A stretch of 64,000 nucleotides of DNA from Polytrichum commune (Eukaryota > Streptophyta > Polytrichopsida > Polytrichales > Polytrichaceae). Below, in pieces: positions 1 to 13,292 of the stretch. Positions within the stretch are counted from its first letter, which is position 1, and each line of letters begins with the position of its first letter. Position numbers and translations under genes: made by a program. Where the stretch lies: NCBI GenBank assembly GCA_950295325.1, contig OX485803.1, forward strand, positions 77,579,554-77,643,553, read 5' to 3'. The notes beneath the pieces are model-generated. The model worked only from the letters and a program-made list of their open reading frames with translations, did no database searches and had not been told where the DNA came from.

Positions 1-1884
1 CTTTTAGCAGCACATCGAGGAGGATACATGGAGTCTTCCTACAAAGAGGAGGGTCCAGCGCCACTGCTATGGAGGCCTTCTGATTTTAAGCAGTGGGCAC
101 AACTCTGTGCAGCAGAACCGGAAGTTGGACATGCCCTGATGCGCTTGGTCATTAGTGGCCGGGATATCCCACATGCTTGCGAGGTAATTGAGATCCCTAT
201 TGAATTCTCATCATTGTTCTGTTTATTTACAAATCATTAAAGCAGAGCATCAGACACTATGGTCCTAATTTGGTCTAATATGACCTTTTTGTGATGTTAA
301 GTAAGATGGTACAAAATATTATGAACAATTGTTGGTGATTGCCTCTGACAGTACTGGTTTTCGTTTGTGCTTTGAACTGCACGGAATTACCTTGAAGTTT
401 CAGGAATTGCTTCCTGATTTTTTGCATGTGGAATTTGTTGGGATTGTATATATATTTGGAGGGGGCTCAGTCAAAGGTGTGGATAATGGTGCAGGTGGAG
501 CTTATCATACTGGCGCACTTCTACTATGAGTCATCGGCTTGCCTTGATGGCATTGATGTTTTGGTGTCCCTTGCTGCAACGCGTGTGGACTCCTATGTGG
601 CCGAAGGAGATTATGCGTTATTAGCTCGGCTCGTGACTGGTCTAAGCAACTTTCAGAGACTACGGTTTATATTGGATGTCCTGGTTGAACATGGTTGTTT
701 ACAGCTTCTTCTCCAGAAAAAGGCTGTATTTGATGCTGCTGTGGAGACTTCAGTATCTATTCGTGCCTTCTGCATGGCTGTCCTTACTGCTCTTAAGCAC
801 TTCAATCCCTACGACCATGATGCCCTTCTTCTGGTACTTGGCCTTCAACACTTCCTGTGTTGTTTGACACTAGATCTTACAAATCTGCATGACCTAGGTG
901 CTGGTGATGCGGCAGAGCAGAACATAACAAAACAGGAGGAGATTTTTCTTTTTCTTTTTGGTCACAAACATATTGTGTTGGATAAAAGTTGTGACTAGGA
1001 ATTGTTGAGCTGGGTGTAGGTGTACAGCCATTTTAATATGCCACACGACATGGCCATTTTGCTACGGCAACGTGCTGATAAGTATTTAGAGCGGTGGGTG
1101 AAACATATTGATCCTGAACGCACTGAAGAGTTGCTGGAACCCATGCGTTTGTATGTGGAGGCTGCGGAAAAGTTTGCAGACATTGATGCTGGTAAGTTTG
1201 GCCTTTGGAAAGAACTATCCACAAACCAACTGAGTTAACATGTATATTCTCATACAAAAGGTGCTTCTTAGTTTTGAACCTAACCTCTGCATACGAGGCA
1301 TGTGTGCAGGCAGGAGCACAAGAAAATGCTGTGCGCAAGCTTCATTAATCTCACTCCAACTCCGAATGCCAGAACTGAACTGGCTGAATTTGACGGAGAC
1401 AAACGCAAGGCGACAGCTAGTTGAGCAACCACGTTTCCAAGAAGCTCTCATTGTTGCCGAAGCCTATGACCTGAACCAATCAGCTGAGTGGGTACCTGTA
1501 CTATGGAATCAGATGCTACAGTCCGCTCGTATTGATCAATATTTGACTGAGTTTGTGGCTGCCCTCCCCCTCCCATCAAGTATGCTTATGGAGCTTGCAC
1601 GGTTCTACCGGCAAGAGGTTTCAGCAAGGGGTGACCATTTTGAAATCTCAAAATGGTTAACTCCAGGAGGTGCACCACTGGAACCGCGATTTCTGGGAAA
1701 ATCCATGCGGTCGCTTCTGAAGCTAGTGAGAGATTTCCGAGTGCGCATTCAGCTCGCAACAATTGCAACTGGGTTCCCTGATGTGGTTGATGCGTGTATG
1801 CAGATGTTGGATAAAGTGCCAGATTCTGCAGGGCCACTTATATTACGCAAGGGCCATGGTCAGACATACATCCCGCTAATGTAG
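1..1884 (+). CDS. Spatacsin-like protein, C-terminal part (5' end outside the window)
   Basis: Exons are 1-183, 495-833, 1020-1191 and 1310-1884 (stop TAG). All junctions are GT-AG and phases match (0, 0, 1). The visible product is about 361 residues and is open at its N-terminus. It begins within a stretch containing WRPSDFKQWAQLC, runs through FYYESSACLDGIDVLVSLAA and RFQEALIVAEAYDLNQ, and ends GHGQTYIPLM. This is the conserved C-terminal region of spatacsin (SPG11, Spatacsin_C domain), known in plants as the 'spatacsin carboxy-terminus' protein. Animal spatacsin works with spastizin and AP-5 in lysosome and autolysosome reformation; the plant role is not well established. The region looks all-helical, with no membrane segment. 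The family assignment rests on remembered plant homologues and covers the whole visible length. The gene appears intact as far as it can be seen. Confidence 0.9.
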
Positions 1885-3601
1885 AAGCAGGATTTAATTA
1901 CAGTCGTTACAATCAGAAAATTAAGTTTTGACTTTAGGTCTCATCCATGTGTGCAAACTTAGTTGATGTGGGTCTACTGATCAAATATATCAGGGCAGTG
2001 CCCCATTGGCCACAATTTGTAGTATAGTAGTACTTGAAAGGGGTTCCAAGAGTTAACCTTCAGCCACTCTCTTTGAGCCTCATTGTTATTCATCAACAAC
2101 ATCAAAATGGACCTCTGCTGGAAAGATTGTGCTTCTAAGTGGTGGACAACATCAGTAGAAAGTCACAAAGGCTCTGCTGCATATTTTGTAATTTAAATCC
2201 AGGTGTAGCTTGGGGATGCATTGCTCACAGAAATTTACCTCCCCAAGGTGGAGGAACAAGGTACTTTCATGAGAAGCCTCCGACCAGGGTGTTCATACTT
2301 CAATACAGTTCAGGTTTGTTTTGGAATGTAGATGTTTCTTTTCTTTTTTTGTATATTAGATGGTTCCTGTCTTTGTTCAGTGAAGAGTTCTAGATTCAGG
2401 TTCTTACTGATACATTGAAATAGTGGACACTTATCATGAACATGAAAGTGTATATTTGAATCATTTTTTACCAGCATTGGAGAGTTTGAGAGCCTGTGTT
2501 CCTTGTATCTTATTGTGACTTTGATCAAACTAGAAGGATCAAAATAAAATCCATTCTTTATTACCAGGACTCAAGAATTTGTCTCGTGTGCAAGATTTTC
2601 TTTGGTCTCACACCCTATATGTATTACTGTAGATGTTCAATTCCAGAATACCAATCAAGAACTAACCAATGACATCAGTAATTGTATGGCTGGACAGTAA
2701 GAAGTGATTCTGTGGCTATTGGTGGCCACCATTTGTTAGTGACTAGAGTACAGGCTGGATTTGTGGTTACAAGTGCCATTTTGTGAGCAGGCACACTCCT
2801 TTTATGGAGGGTAGGGTTGGTTAGTTGGTGGTGGGGGTTGTTTGGGCTGTTGACGTTGGTGGCTGGGGGACTCGGGACTTTTGATTTACAGTACTATGAT
2901 GTCCAATGTAAAGTGGTTACTTTTGACCATAAAAGGATATGGTATTGTGCCTCAAAGGCATGTCTGGCACTACACTAAAAATTGGGTTTAGTGTGACCAT
3001 TTCTGTTTGTCTTGTTCAACATAAACTGTAAACCACATGTATAGTGTCATCAATACTAGATGTGCATTATAGGTTTACAATGTTGGAAATACTGTCATTT
3101 ACTAAGTGTTTTTTTTATCCAAATTTCAATAATCCATTATAATCTTTTATCACATAAATGTTAGGATGCAGAATATGTAAACCTTTATTTCAAAAATTGA
3201 CATTTCGATGAACTAATAATAAGTTGGGTTGACTATAATCGTAAACCAATTCATAAGAAGTGCCAATAGAAAAGTAACGAGTGGTAAAATACCATATGAT
3301 GCTTAATACAATATTTAGTGAAGTAAGCTGGATAACAAATATAAGTGTGTGCCTAGTATATCTGGCACTAAGGTGTCAATTTCTTACTTTTCTGGCACCC
3401 ATATATAGATTTGTTTTAAAATTAGGCATTAATTTTCCTCTTATGGCCTTCCATCTACATATTCCTAGATTTATAACTCTAAAGTGAAAGATTTACTTAG
3501 TTGGCACGTCACACTCTACAGCTACATGCGCATTGATGCTACATTGCCCAACTAATGCACGCTTTGTAGAAATAAGCACGAAGAGAAACCATGAAAGTCC
3601 A
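1885..3601. other. AT-rich intergenic region
   Basis: No supportable gene is seen. The first few hundred bases are probably the 3' UTR of the spatacsin-like gene. The stretch 3,245-3,325 resembles 7,482-7,564 in direct orientation; both end in AATACAATATTTAGTG, so a small dispersed repeat is likely. Short ORFs here have no recognisable motifs. Confidence 0.5.
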
Positions 3602-5590
3602 AACAGAAGTTGGATTCCTCCTTTTTAGATGGTGATGGATTATAAAGGCCTACAAAGACCTTTGGACAAGCTATATGAGTTCTGCACTTATTCTAGCCTT
3701 GAAGTTGATTTATCTAAGATTAAAAGAATGATATCTGACTCCAACAAAAGGAAATTAAATCAAGAGACATTTTACTTAGACAAGGATCAAATTGAGATAA
3801 CCCATAAATACAAATACCTTGGGATTCAGTTTTAATCACATGGTTACTTTGAGTCATCTAGTAAAAGGTGAAGAATCACAAGCATGAAAGCCTTGATGGG
3901 CACCTTAAGGAAAGGAGTAGTAATCGGAGTCACATGTTGGGAACTCGAATCACATCTATTCAAGGCTTTGGTGTTTCCAACTTTCACATATGGCACTAAA
4001 ATTTGGGGAGGCGACTTGAAAAACTCTCATTGGAAGGTTTTCAAAAAGGGCATATAGATGCATGTAATGTCTCATGTCAAAGTGCATTTGTCAACTACAT
4101 GTCATATTTTGCTAGCCAAATTTGGAGAACTTCCCAAAAAATTATACACTCTCAAGCTCACTATGGGCTTCCAATAACGGCTTGCCTACCTATCCCCCTC
4201 TTGGTTAGTCAGCAAAGTAGCCTAATTTTCCTAACACTTGGCCAAACCCAAGGGGTAGACTCTTCATTGGATACTTAATTGACATGCTTGGGTCATTATG
4301 AAATTAAACCCCCATATACAAGAACTATGTGGAAAAATAAAAATGTATGCGTATTAATGGCATGCTAGAAAATGGATTCATGTATTTATACTAAGCTTTT
4401 CAAGTGAATGTGATAAATGCCTCCACTATATATACAAAATATAAATTATGACTTAAATAGGCCCTTGTTACATATAAAATCCACTATCACTTTTGAACAA
4501 ATTTTCATCCATAGCATGTAACTTAACGATTGCAAAAAACAAACAAAAACTAGAGCACAATAACTTAGCCACAATCCAAAGAGCAAAACTCAAGGGAGCC
4601 TAATATGCTATCAAAGAGCCGCCAATTTGTAGAAACCTAGAACCCAAATGCAAACCTAACAAAAATGGACATGGTAGTCATTTTGGACTATTACCATATG
4701 ACAACAATAGATGAAAATGTAGATCAGATGAAACAAACACATATCTTGTCAATTTTCCCTCTAAACCTTAGGGCCCCCTTTTGTACATCTACCTTTGCTT
4801 CAAAATTCTTAATACATTTTTTAAATGTACACACTAGGAAAAAATAACTCCTCTCCTTATGTATACTATGTATGCTACTGCCCCAAATGATACCCCTTCT
4901 CACACTCACATTGGTTTGTTTGTGGTATGAAGAGTCCACCCCCTTGGTGGCCAAACAAGGATTTAACACCTAGCACAAATCGACAACCATGTGGAAGACA
5001 TCATGGTGTTTATCTCACTGGGACCCCCATGACAACCCAACCACATCAAAACTAGCATATGTTGATATCAAAGAGGTTTTTCTTGCTAAATAGTGGAACT
5101 CTTTCCATCTCTCAAGGAGGAAACTAGATACCTTCATATCAAGGATTTTCCCAAATACAAATGTGGATTGTACTTGAAGCAATCATTGACACCACCACAA
5201 CACAAGATCATTGTTGCATACCGCACCTTGAACCATATACTTGGATGATGGTCGACTATCCCTATCTCTAGAGATACTAGAGTATGCAACTTTTGCTCCT
5301 AGAATGAGGTCAAAATTGTGGCACATTTTGTGTTGGAATGTCCCTATATAAGCCCAACATGGATAAGTTTCCATTCTTTGAGAATGTAGTTCTAGGGAGC
5401 CTCAAGTCCTTGTAATTGGACCATCAAGTGGACATTAGCCTCTATCTCATGGAGGTTACTGCACACGACCACTCTAAAAAATTAGCTGGCTTGAAACCAT
5501 TTGACGTATTTTCAGTCGCATTAGTTGTTTTGGTTTCCCAAACTTTAACATCAATTTCATTTCGTTTCATTTAAGTTCAAATAGGCCAAA
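3602..5590 (+). pseudogene. Decayed LINE (non-LTR retrotransposon) reverse-transcriptase ORF
   Basis: One reading frame from about 3,629 to 4,290 encodes the C-terminal half of a LINE reverse transcriptase and is broken by at least eight in-frame stops. Readable pieces include SSLEVDLSKIK, YKYLGIQF, MKALMGTLRK, LFKALVFPTFTYGT and IWGGDLKNSHWKVF. A further piece at 5,270-5,340 reads CNFCS, then VAHFVLECP, which is the Cys-x2-Cys...His-x4-Cys knuckle usual at LINE C-termini. Weak matches to the same family's tail continue to about 5,590. The stretch 4,290-5,000 is badly decayed or interrupted. The N-terminal endonuclease and the catalytic YxDD part of the transcriptase are missing, so this is a 5'-truncated dead copy. 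Confidence 0.75.
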
Positions 5591-8500
5591 AATATGATCC
5601 TACATAAATTGATATTTTCACACCCCTTTCTTGATATGCTATGTTTCTTCTAATGCCCACATAGCGCTAAATGCCTGCCTATGTTATCTATGCACCCAAT
5701 TTTATTTTATCATCAAGGGGCCTATGTTAAGCTTACACGGTTTTCTTGAGTCCCATAAATTAATTGGACACTAAAATTGACCCACCAATTTTGTAATGGC
5801 CTGCCCTGAGGTGACTCGTATGTAGATTTAAGGTGAATACTTTGACATCCGATTGTAGTACGGATTACCTGAGTTGACCCCAAAATTAACTTAGGAGACC
5901 CAACATTGATCCATATAGTGACATGAAGTTGGGATGAATGAACTTGCAAAATCTAGAGGGGACCAATACATATTAGATTCCTGATATAGGTTAAACAATC
6001 CTAAGTTGGGTTGCATGTGATGGTCCATACATACATATGCCAGAGGGACAAATAATGTAACATTGGATTAGATTATTGCATTCCTAGCCCCCCTGCTAAC
6101 TACAGCAATGTGGTTTTTGTGTCATCCATGTATTCTTCTGGGGGGAGGACGTAATTTGAATATGATGACGACAAAATCGAAGAGTTGAATAACTCAAAAG
6201 TTGCATTGCCGAGATCATCAGTCCGATGGCTTACATTCTTCAGTACTGTACTTACCTTCCACATATGCCAAGGGAGCGTGCGGTGACTCATTGATTGGTG
6301 TAATGTGGTTTGTAGGTTGATCGAGCTCCTCATGCTGCAGGTTTCATGCTAGGGTTTAGAGATTCATGCTAGGGTTTAGAGATTCATGCTAAGGTTTGGA
6401 GCTGGCCAGGGTTTAGAGAGGATCACATGTGAGATGGCAGACCTGTGTAGTTGCAACATCAGCTAGTTCTTCCTTGGCACCTTCAACAACCTGTGCATTA
6501 TATTGCCATGCTCTGAGAGAGTCCCATCGCTCCCATGCACTGCATTGCCTTTGCGGAGGACCTCTCATGGAACAATCATGCGCCTCAGCTCCCGAAATCC
6601 ACGTCAAAAGATTTTGTTGTATAGGACTCAATTTAATTCTTTGTCCATGAGCTTGTTCTAACAGTTGCAGCTCATGCAAATCAATCTCTTTTCCTTCTTA
6701 AACCCTTAGAGGCCCAACGTGTATACATATTAGTGTTGGTTGGTATTGTCTTTTTTTAATATAAATATACTAGTAGGGTATGCTTATTTGAGGTTATTAT
6801 TATTATTATTATTATTATTTTCCAACACCATTTGCAAGAACCTTCATACTCATGTGAAATTGCCTTGGAATCAATATGGTCTAGAATGGTATTGACCCAA
6901 ATAATAAGTTGGGTATACAAAGATTCTTTCACCTTGAGATACCCACCAAATATAAACATTTGACTAGTATTGAAATTTTTATATCCATACGTCAATTTTT
7001 GATACCATTAATGATGTTGATTAATGATACCATATATATATATATATACACGTGGACATGAAACTTCATTAATTCATTATTTGACGTCAAGGAGATAATG
7101 AAAATATACTTGTTTGTGACATTGGTATTCAATAGTTAAGTAAGGTGTTCACAGATTCAAAAAGCTCACTTGATGAATGAGTTAAGCCTAGATAGGGTCA
7201 TTTTGAAAGAATTAGCTAAAAATGTGAGTGTGTAGCTTCAATATATGCGTTTTCTGTGAAGAAGTGAATAGTGTGCACTTGTGTTGCATTGGATGCAGAG
7301 CAACCAAGGGACCTTGAACAACTTTGGAAGAATACTTTGATGATCCCACTCAGGTTTGAAATTGTACTTGGAGATTAAGAAATTAGGTTGCACTTATACA
7401 GTGAACATCTTAGGGCAGCTGCTTAAAAAAATTCTTCTTTACTGGCTGCTAGTTGCTTGTACATTTGGATGACAGTAGTTGTAAACTTATTCATAAGGGG
7501 TGTCATTAGAAATATTATCACAGTTGAATAAAATACAATATGACACTAAATACAATATTTAGTGTATATATAATACATATATAAAATGTTTCTCAACAAG
7601 AGATTTGAATGACAAAATTGTTTGTTACAACCAAACAAATATGGTTCAATATTCATCCTTCGTAACTCTCTTTTGGAAGCCAACTCAAGAACTCAAGGTA
7701 TCCCATATATGTGTCTATATTGTTAAAGGTATTTTTTTGATTCTAGTGTTTATTTTCAAGGCAACAAATACAAACTCATACCCTGCTTCATGAGCAGGTC
7801 TGGGAAAATTTGAGCACTTTGGCTACTGTCTAATAATTTTGCTTTAGCAAAAAAAAATTGCCTACTTTTTCAAGCAATTAGAGACAAAAGCACCTAAATA
7901 TGGAGTACATTGATGAATTCCAGAATTTAAGAAAGTTTATTTTCTTTTCTTTTCTTTCTTTCTTTCCCCAAATTAGATTTTCGTCCACCAAAACCCTCAA
8001 AAAGTAGCTAATCTTTGGTATAGGTGGCCTACCAAAGGCAATCTCACCTTATGTTAGGTTTTATTTCAAGAAAACAATTGTCTTCTTTAAGATGCTTGCA
8101 CAAAGTACATTGAAGCAGCCATGTTGTGAGTTGGCATTCATTCAACCATGTTGTGTTATGACATTATTTGGCTATGTTTTTTTCCCTAAAGAAGCCCAAT
8201 TTCTAGGAATCCTTCATTTGCCCTTGTCAGTGGTTGACCTTGACTTGGCCATCTCGTAAATTTATTTGGGCTTTTGGCACAATATTCAATGGGCATGTGT
8301 ATTGTGGAGGCGCAAGTAGGAGGCCTTTGTTTTGATCTACATCCAACATTAAAAAATTGAGCAACTTGGTGTAGTAGATTGGCCCTTTCAATTTTGGGTA
8401 GTCCAAGGCAATTGCATGATCGAAACCAATGTAGAACAACAAAACACAATCTAGGCAAAACTTCATGTCATTGAAGATCCTAGCATTTGCAATGCATCAT

Positions 8501-9202
8501 TCGAAATCACTATTGTATGTTCTAGTCGGGTAAGATTGCAAGAGTGTTTGATTAGGTCTTTCTTAGGGTGGGCTAAGTGGCTTGTTGTTTACATATGGTG
8601 GCAAAGGAAGGTTTTCATTTGGTTATGATCCATGCATTGGAGTTTGGGTGACCTCAACTACTAGATTGAAGTATATTTTTATCTATGTACATGTTATGTA
8701 TATGGTTGTCGGTATAGATACTTATGTTTTGGCACAACAAAAACTATATGTCAAAAATAAAATTGTCTAACAAACATAGTGTGCTAAAGTTGATGTCGCG
8801 TGCACCATATATAAGTAACGATTAGAGTTGATACATTGACAGAGTGTGACATTGGTTTTTTTTTAAACAATAGGGTTCATTTTAAATAAGAGTGTTGTGC
8901 ATTATGAACCCCAAAGAGATACCATGTTAATGCACATGTATAGCACAAAATAGCATAAGCGCCCTCCATGAGGGTGACACAAATCCTTGGTTGAATAGCC
9001 CATGGGCTAAGGACGAGACGATGTGTTGTAGCATAATAACATAAGGAGGGGTCAACAACATGGTGCAAAAGATAGGAATGATTTTTAATATGACCCCTCT
9101 ATTGTTATCGGAATGAGACAATAGGGGTCGAAAGCTACGCGCAAAGCAACTTTTCAATAGTGATTACTTTCTCAAGAAATTGTTATTACTAGTTATGACC
9201 AC
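5591..9202. other. Intergenic region with simple repeats
   Basis: No gene is supported. Visible items are three tandem copies of a 20-bp unit at 6,342-6,401 (each with AGGGTTTAGA or a near variant), an ATT microsatellite at about 6,794-6,821, a TA microsatellite at about 7,032-7,048, and a 10-bp hairpin ACACTAAATA-CAA-TATTTAGTGT near 7,543-7,565. The short ORFs lack recognisable motifs. Confidence 0.5.
6342..6401. repeat. Three tandem copies of a 20-bp telobox-containing unit
   Basis: The unit TTCATGCTAGGGTTTAGAGA is repeated at 6,342, 6,362 and 6,382, the last copy with three changes (AAGG, TTGG, GC end). Each unit contains the plant telomere-like core TAGGGTTTA. No gene start lies close by, so a promoter role is not supported. 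Confidence 0.8.
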
Positions 9203-9605
9203 ACTGATTATACCAATTAGTGAGGGAGGGCTAATAGTGAGTGTGGGTAATCACTAAAGATGATACTAAATTTTGTTACGCTATGAAATTGGTGCCACCA
9301 AAAGATCTAGGAAGCATTCTTCATCCCAACACCATTCATTGAAATATTATTCACAACAACATTATTTACTTGAAAATACCAGCACTATTCATCTTAACAT
9401 TATTAACTTTTGCATATATAAGTTTTATCCCCCTACAAACACCTTAAAGCACGCATTAATTTCCTTGAATTGTATGACAAATCAAGATGTATTGATGAAT
9501 TTAGTATCACTCAGTACAAAGTTTAGGCGTCACTAATTTTGAGACTTGGCAAAATAGGACGTGTTTCAGAATTTAGTACCACATGCAGCAATTGGGATAA
9601 TCAGT
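9203..9605. mobile_element. Possible small TIR element (MITE), weak
   Basis: ACTGATTATACCAATTAGTG at 9,203 and the reverse complement of the end at 9,605 (ACTGATTATCCCAATTGCTG) match at 17 of 20 bases. Inside, GATACTAAATT at about 9,260 is mirrored by AATTTAGTATC near 9,500. No clear target-site duplication is seen. The end sequence TTATCCCAATTAGTG also forms the ends of the MITE at 37,490-37,661, so the two may belong to one family. Confidence 0.35.
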
Positions 9606-10769
9606 CTGTGTAGTATCAGACTACCTTCATACTCTTTGGGGGGCAACGGAGAAACAGTGTGTTGCATGTATTTGAGGATATGAGCATAATGAGAAGTACT
9701 TCCGTTTTGTTTAGTTGTTGCGGCCATGGACATAGGCAGAAACAAAGCATGACTTCTTCTCTAGAATGGATGATGACGAAGTGCTCGCAAATTGTGCAAC
9801 TTGCGTGCCTTGCCTTCGATTTCTTTGACGAGTCAGATGATGATGAGAAGGTCAACCCGCATCAAATTCTGAGCCAAGGTTACGTACGTGGCTCAGGTTG
9901 ACATCGCGTTTGATATCAATGAAAGAGGCGTTTAAGCTACACCCACCTAACTTACACCAACAATCATGCTCGATGCATGCTTGTAATTCTGTTTCTTTGG
10001 CTCTAATTCTGAGGAACAACTGAAGGAGAGATGATCGAGTTGCGTTGATGACAACCACCACAACCATTTCTATCCCATTAACTAAGATACAGCTTCATTA
10101 AGTATGATATAACACAAGACAGGTACAAGAAACCGAGCTTTCACGTTGGAGTGATCACTCAAGTATTCATGTGCATGTGTATGCAAGTTGCCACGTGTTC
10201 AATAAACATCTTCACCTGCATGAGAGCTCTACAATGTATTGTGGTCTTATGTGCTTACTCAATTATTAATTGCATACTTGTGCCACCAAGACTTGTTGGT
10301 AAGAACAAACATCAAAAATACACATATTACGATGAGCTCAAGGTGTGTTCACCCCTAACTTACCAACCCTAGCCTACGAGAGGATTATTTTGAGTGCATT
10401 TCACTCAATACGGGTTGTAGAATTTTCTTAAACGAGTTCTAAGGTAAGATGGAATATATGTGTAGGATCTTGATACATGAGTTATGAAATGCTTTTTAGG
10501 TGGAAAATCAGCATAATATACACTTTGAATTTCCAAATTATAACATTTGAAGGAAGGAGTGCACATAACAATGCCATAAATTATCCATCAACCGGAAATG
10601 GTTGCTTGGGAGGGTAGAGGTTAATTATTTTCAATGGAGTTGTGACTCTTGCTTATGACAAAAAGGCCACATGCCTTTAAGTAGTAATGCCAACATTTGG
10701 ATATAGAAATTGATTTGTGCCACAAAATAATGTTGTATACACACGTACCTCCCACTGAGCTATCCAAGG
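9606..10769. other. Intergenic region
   Basis: Nothing with gene support is seen. A slightly more GC-rich patch at 9,720-9,900 has short overlapping ORFs on both strands without family motifs. Confidence 0.4.
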
Positions 10770-12002
10770 GAAAATGATGTGAAATTTAAACTTTCAAGAG
10801 TTGATTTGATGCCCTAATCACTTTGAAAGGTAGGACACTGAAGCATCCCCAGAGCTTTTTGCAAGGGGGTGTACTTGCCCACCCCAACCAACTTCAAAGG
10901 AAGTCAGCCTTGTATTCTTGGAGACCGCCTTGTCCACAAAAACCATTATAAGTGCACGTCAACTTCAAGACCCAAAATCTAAATATTATCTTCACTTCCA
11001 CTTAGTAAATAAGCAATTGACTAGGATATATGTCCTAAAGTGAAACCGTCAATTAAATATGTAATTAAATTGGAAATTAAAGATTTGAAAAATTCCTCGT
11101 TAGCAATGAGGCGATCCCTTGTTTTGTGACTTTCCATTTAAAAGGACCTTTGTCATCTTAAAGCTGAATGTAGAATAAGATAATATTTTCCTTTTCCTTT
11201 TTTGAAATGTAGTGCCTTCTCCTTTCACAGGTAAATTTCTACACGCATTCATACACATTCAAACTAATGAACCACAACTAAATGTAATTGAACCTAATTA
11301 AAGCTACTTAATCTTTCAAATATTTGAGACACCAAATTAGGCAATGAATTAAACCTAACCCTAATAAGATTGATATACCTTAATAAGGATTAATACATTT
11401 TATTATGCTTAATTAGTTTGTATATGTATGAATACTTGTAGAATTTACTTGTGAAAAGAGAAGGCATTCATTATGCATTTAAGAAATGAAAGTTGCTAAA
11501 CTGAACACGTAATTTTAAATTTAGTTTTGATATGTGAATGCCTTTTCAAAGGGTAAGTCACAAAATTGTCACCTCATTGCAAAGAGGATTTTTATTATAT
11601 CATTAAATTCCAAGTTAATTACATAGTTTATTAATGGTTTCACTTTGAGATAGAAATCCCAATCAATTGCTTATTTACTTAGTGGAAGTGAACATACATA
11701 TTGAATTTTGGGCTTTGAAATTGACGTGCACTCAATATGGGTTTTGTGGACAAGGCGGCTTCCAAGAATACAAGGGTGACTTCTTTTGAAGTCAGGTGGG
11801 GTGGGCAACATTGGGTTTTAACAATGTTTTTCTTGGATTGCATGAGGTTGCAGGTCGCAGGCCCCGGCCCTTATCCTATGAGTAGACCCCTCCTCCAAAA
11901 AGCCTAATGGGGATGTTTTAGTGTCCTACCTTTTGCAGTGATTATGGCATCAAATCAGCTTATAAAATGTTTAAACTTCACATCATTTTTCCTTGGATGG
12001 CC
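10770..12002. mobile_element. Foldback-type element: two arms of roughly 500-650 bp in inverted orientation
   Basis: The left arm (about 10,770-11,290) and right arm (about 11,430-12,002) are imperfect reverse complements along their length. Matching landmarks are ATCCAAGG..AAAATGATGTGA at the ends, GGTAGGACACT, CCTTGTATTCTTGG, GCCGCCTTGTCCACAAAA, AGTAAATAAGCAATTGA, TTTTGTGACTT, and GCCTTCTC near the centre. The right arm carries an extra segment of about 80 bp near 11,800-11,880. The loop is about 140 bp and no coding ORF is seen. A diverged copy of the left arm lies at 62,760-63,140. The shape fits a Foldback or long-TIR non-autonomous DNA transposon. No target-site duplication was found. 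Confidence 0.8.
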
Positions 12003-12009
12003 TTGAAGA

Positions 12010-12200
12010 ATGGAAGGTTGATTTTTTTTGAAGTCAAGCAGGGCGCGCAACATTTATTTGACGGGTTCTAGAAAAGAATTTTTTTTGGATGCCCAAGAGT
12101 TGTGGGTTGCGTGTCTCGGTCTTCATCCTATGAGTAGGCCCCTCCCTCCAAAAGTTCAATGGCGATGCTTTTACAGTCGTGCTTTTGAAAATAATCAGGG
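12010..12200. repeat. Partial direct duplication of the foldback element's right arm
   Basis: This stretch repeats 11,775-11,945 in the same orientation with many substitutions: TTTTGAAGTCA, CCTATGAGTAG and CCCCTCC followed by CCAAAA appear in both, in the same order. It ends in short GGTA repeats (about 12,208-12,222). Confidence 0.65.
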
Positions 12201-12880
12201 TGGGGGGATAGGTAGGTAGGTAGGCATAAAATTATGGGGATAAATAAGGGTATAAATATCATATTCAAAATGAAGATTCTCTTTCTTGTTTAAATGATTA
12301 TATATCCACCCCTCCCCCCCCTTCCCAACCCATTATATTGACTATTCAAGAACTTGGAATAATTGACAAATATAGAACACAAAGTCCAGTCTCCTTTAAA
12401 CAAATTTCTATTTGGGTGTTCGATCTTTTATCCACACCTAACCATGCACCACACATATATAGAGTAGAAGAGCCCATAATCAAACACCTAAGAGTTTCAA
12501 CACTAGATCTAGAGAAGTATGAGGTGGTGCATTTTTTTCATGTGTAGAAAGACAAAAATATGGAGGACTAGAATTTTTTTGTGATTTTATTCCTTAAATG
12601 GAAATTACTAGGAGTTTTTGAAGCCAAAAGTTAGCCCGGACATGTTATCAATGTTCAAAGTTTGTCGTAATCGCTCATTCCTCCTCACTTTAACACTTAA
12701 AACTAGGACATGTGTCATGGTATTATTGGTTCTAGCCTAATAGAAAATCTATCCTAACCTCATTGAAGTTCCAGTACCCTATAAATTGCCAATGGGTCCT
12801 GATCAGGTATAGGCGCCCTACTGCAAGTGCCTCTACTATAGGTGCCCATTTATGTTGAGTAACTTAGCCTAATAATTTAG

Positions 12881-12886
12881 GCCGAC
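12881..12886 (+). promoter_or_regulatory. DRE/CRT core (GCCGAC)
   Basis: GCCGAC matches the dehydration/cold-responsive core RCCGAC bound by DREB/CBF factors. It lies about 407 bases before the start codon of the LTI65/CAP160-like gene, a class often driven by this element. A six-base match can occur by chance. Confidence 0.45.
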
Positions 12887-12949
12887 TTACCCTAGACGAG
12901 TCATTGATGCGTTCATGCATTCAATGGTCGCTTGAATCTCTCGCATGTA

Positions 12950-12956
12950 ACGTGGC
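12950..12956 (+). promoter_or_regulatory. ABRE (ACGTGGC)
   Basis: ACGTGGC is the strong form of the abscisic-acid response element bound by ABF/AREB bZIP factors. It lies about 337 bases before the LTI65/CAP160-like start codon and 64 bases after a DRE core. This pairing is known from RD29-type promoters. Confidence 0.5.
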
Positions 12957-13292
12957 AGGTACGACGCGGTGGAAGCACAGGCTGCCACCTGTCTGCCACT
13001 TGGCGAGGACCTGCTCTCTCTCTCTCTCTGTGGACTAAGTACCAGACGCCACTGCCACCCTCTCCTTGTTCCGGTGATTAGTACACTCAAATTACACTCT
13101 CAGAATCAGAAGTTCGCTTTCAGATGCTCTTGAACACTTAGCTCAACCAGCACAAGGGGCACATACAGGTCAGGTGGACGATTGTCTTTAGTCAAGGTGC
13201 TTATTGGTGCTTCTGGTTTCCAGCAGGCGGCATAATTTCCCCAATTTGTGACTCTGGGACTTGCACACTTTTGTTGTCATCACAAGTCCAAA

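Noticed and set aside
1240-1309. N-terminal part of the ORF ending at 1884
   Set aside because: The first 23 codons are intron; the exon begins after the AG at 1,309, which restores the spatacsin frame.
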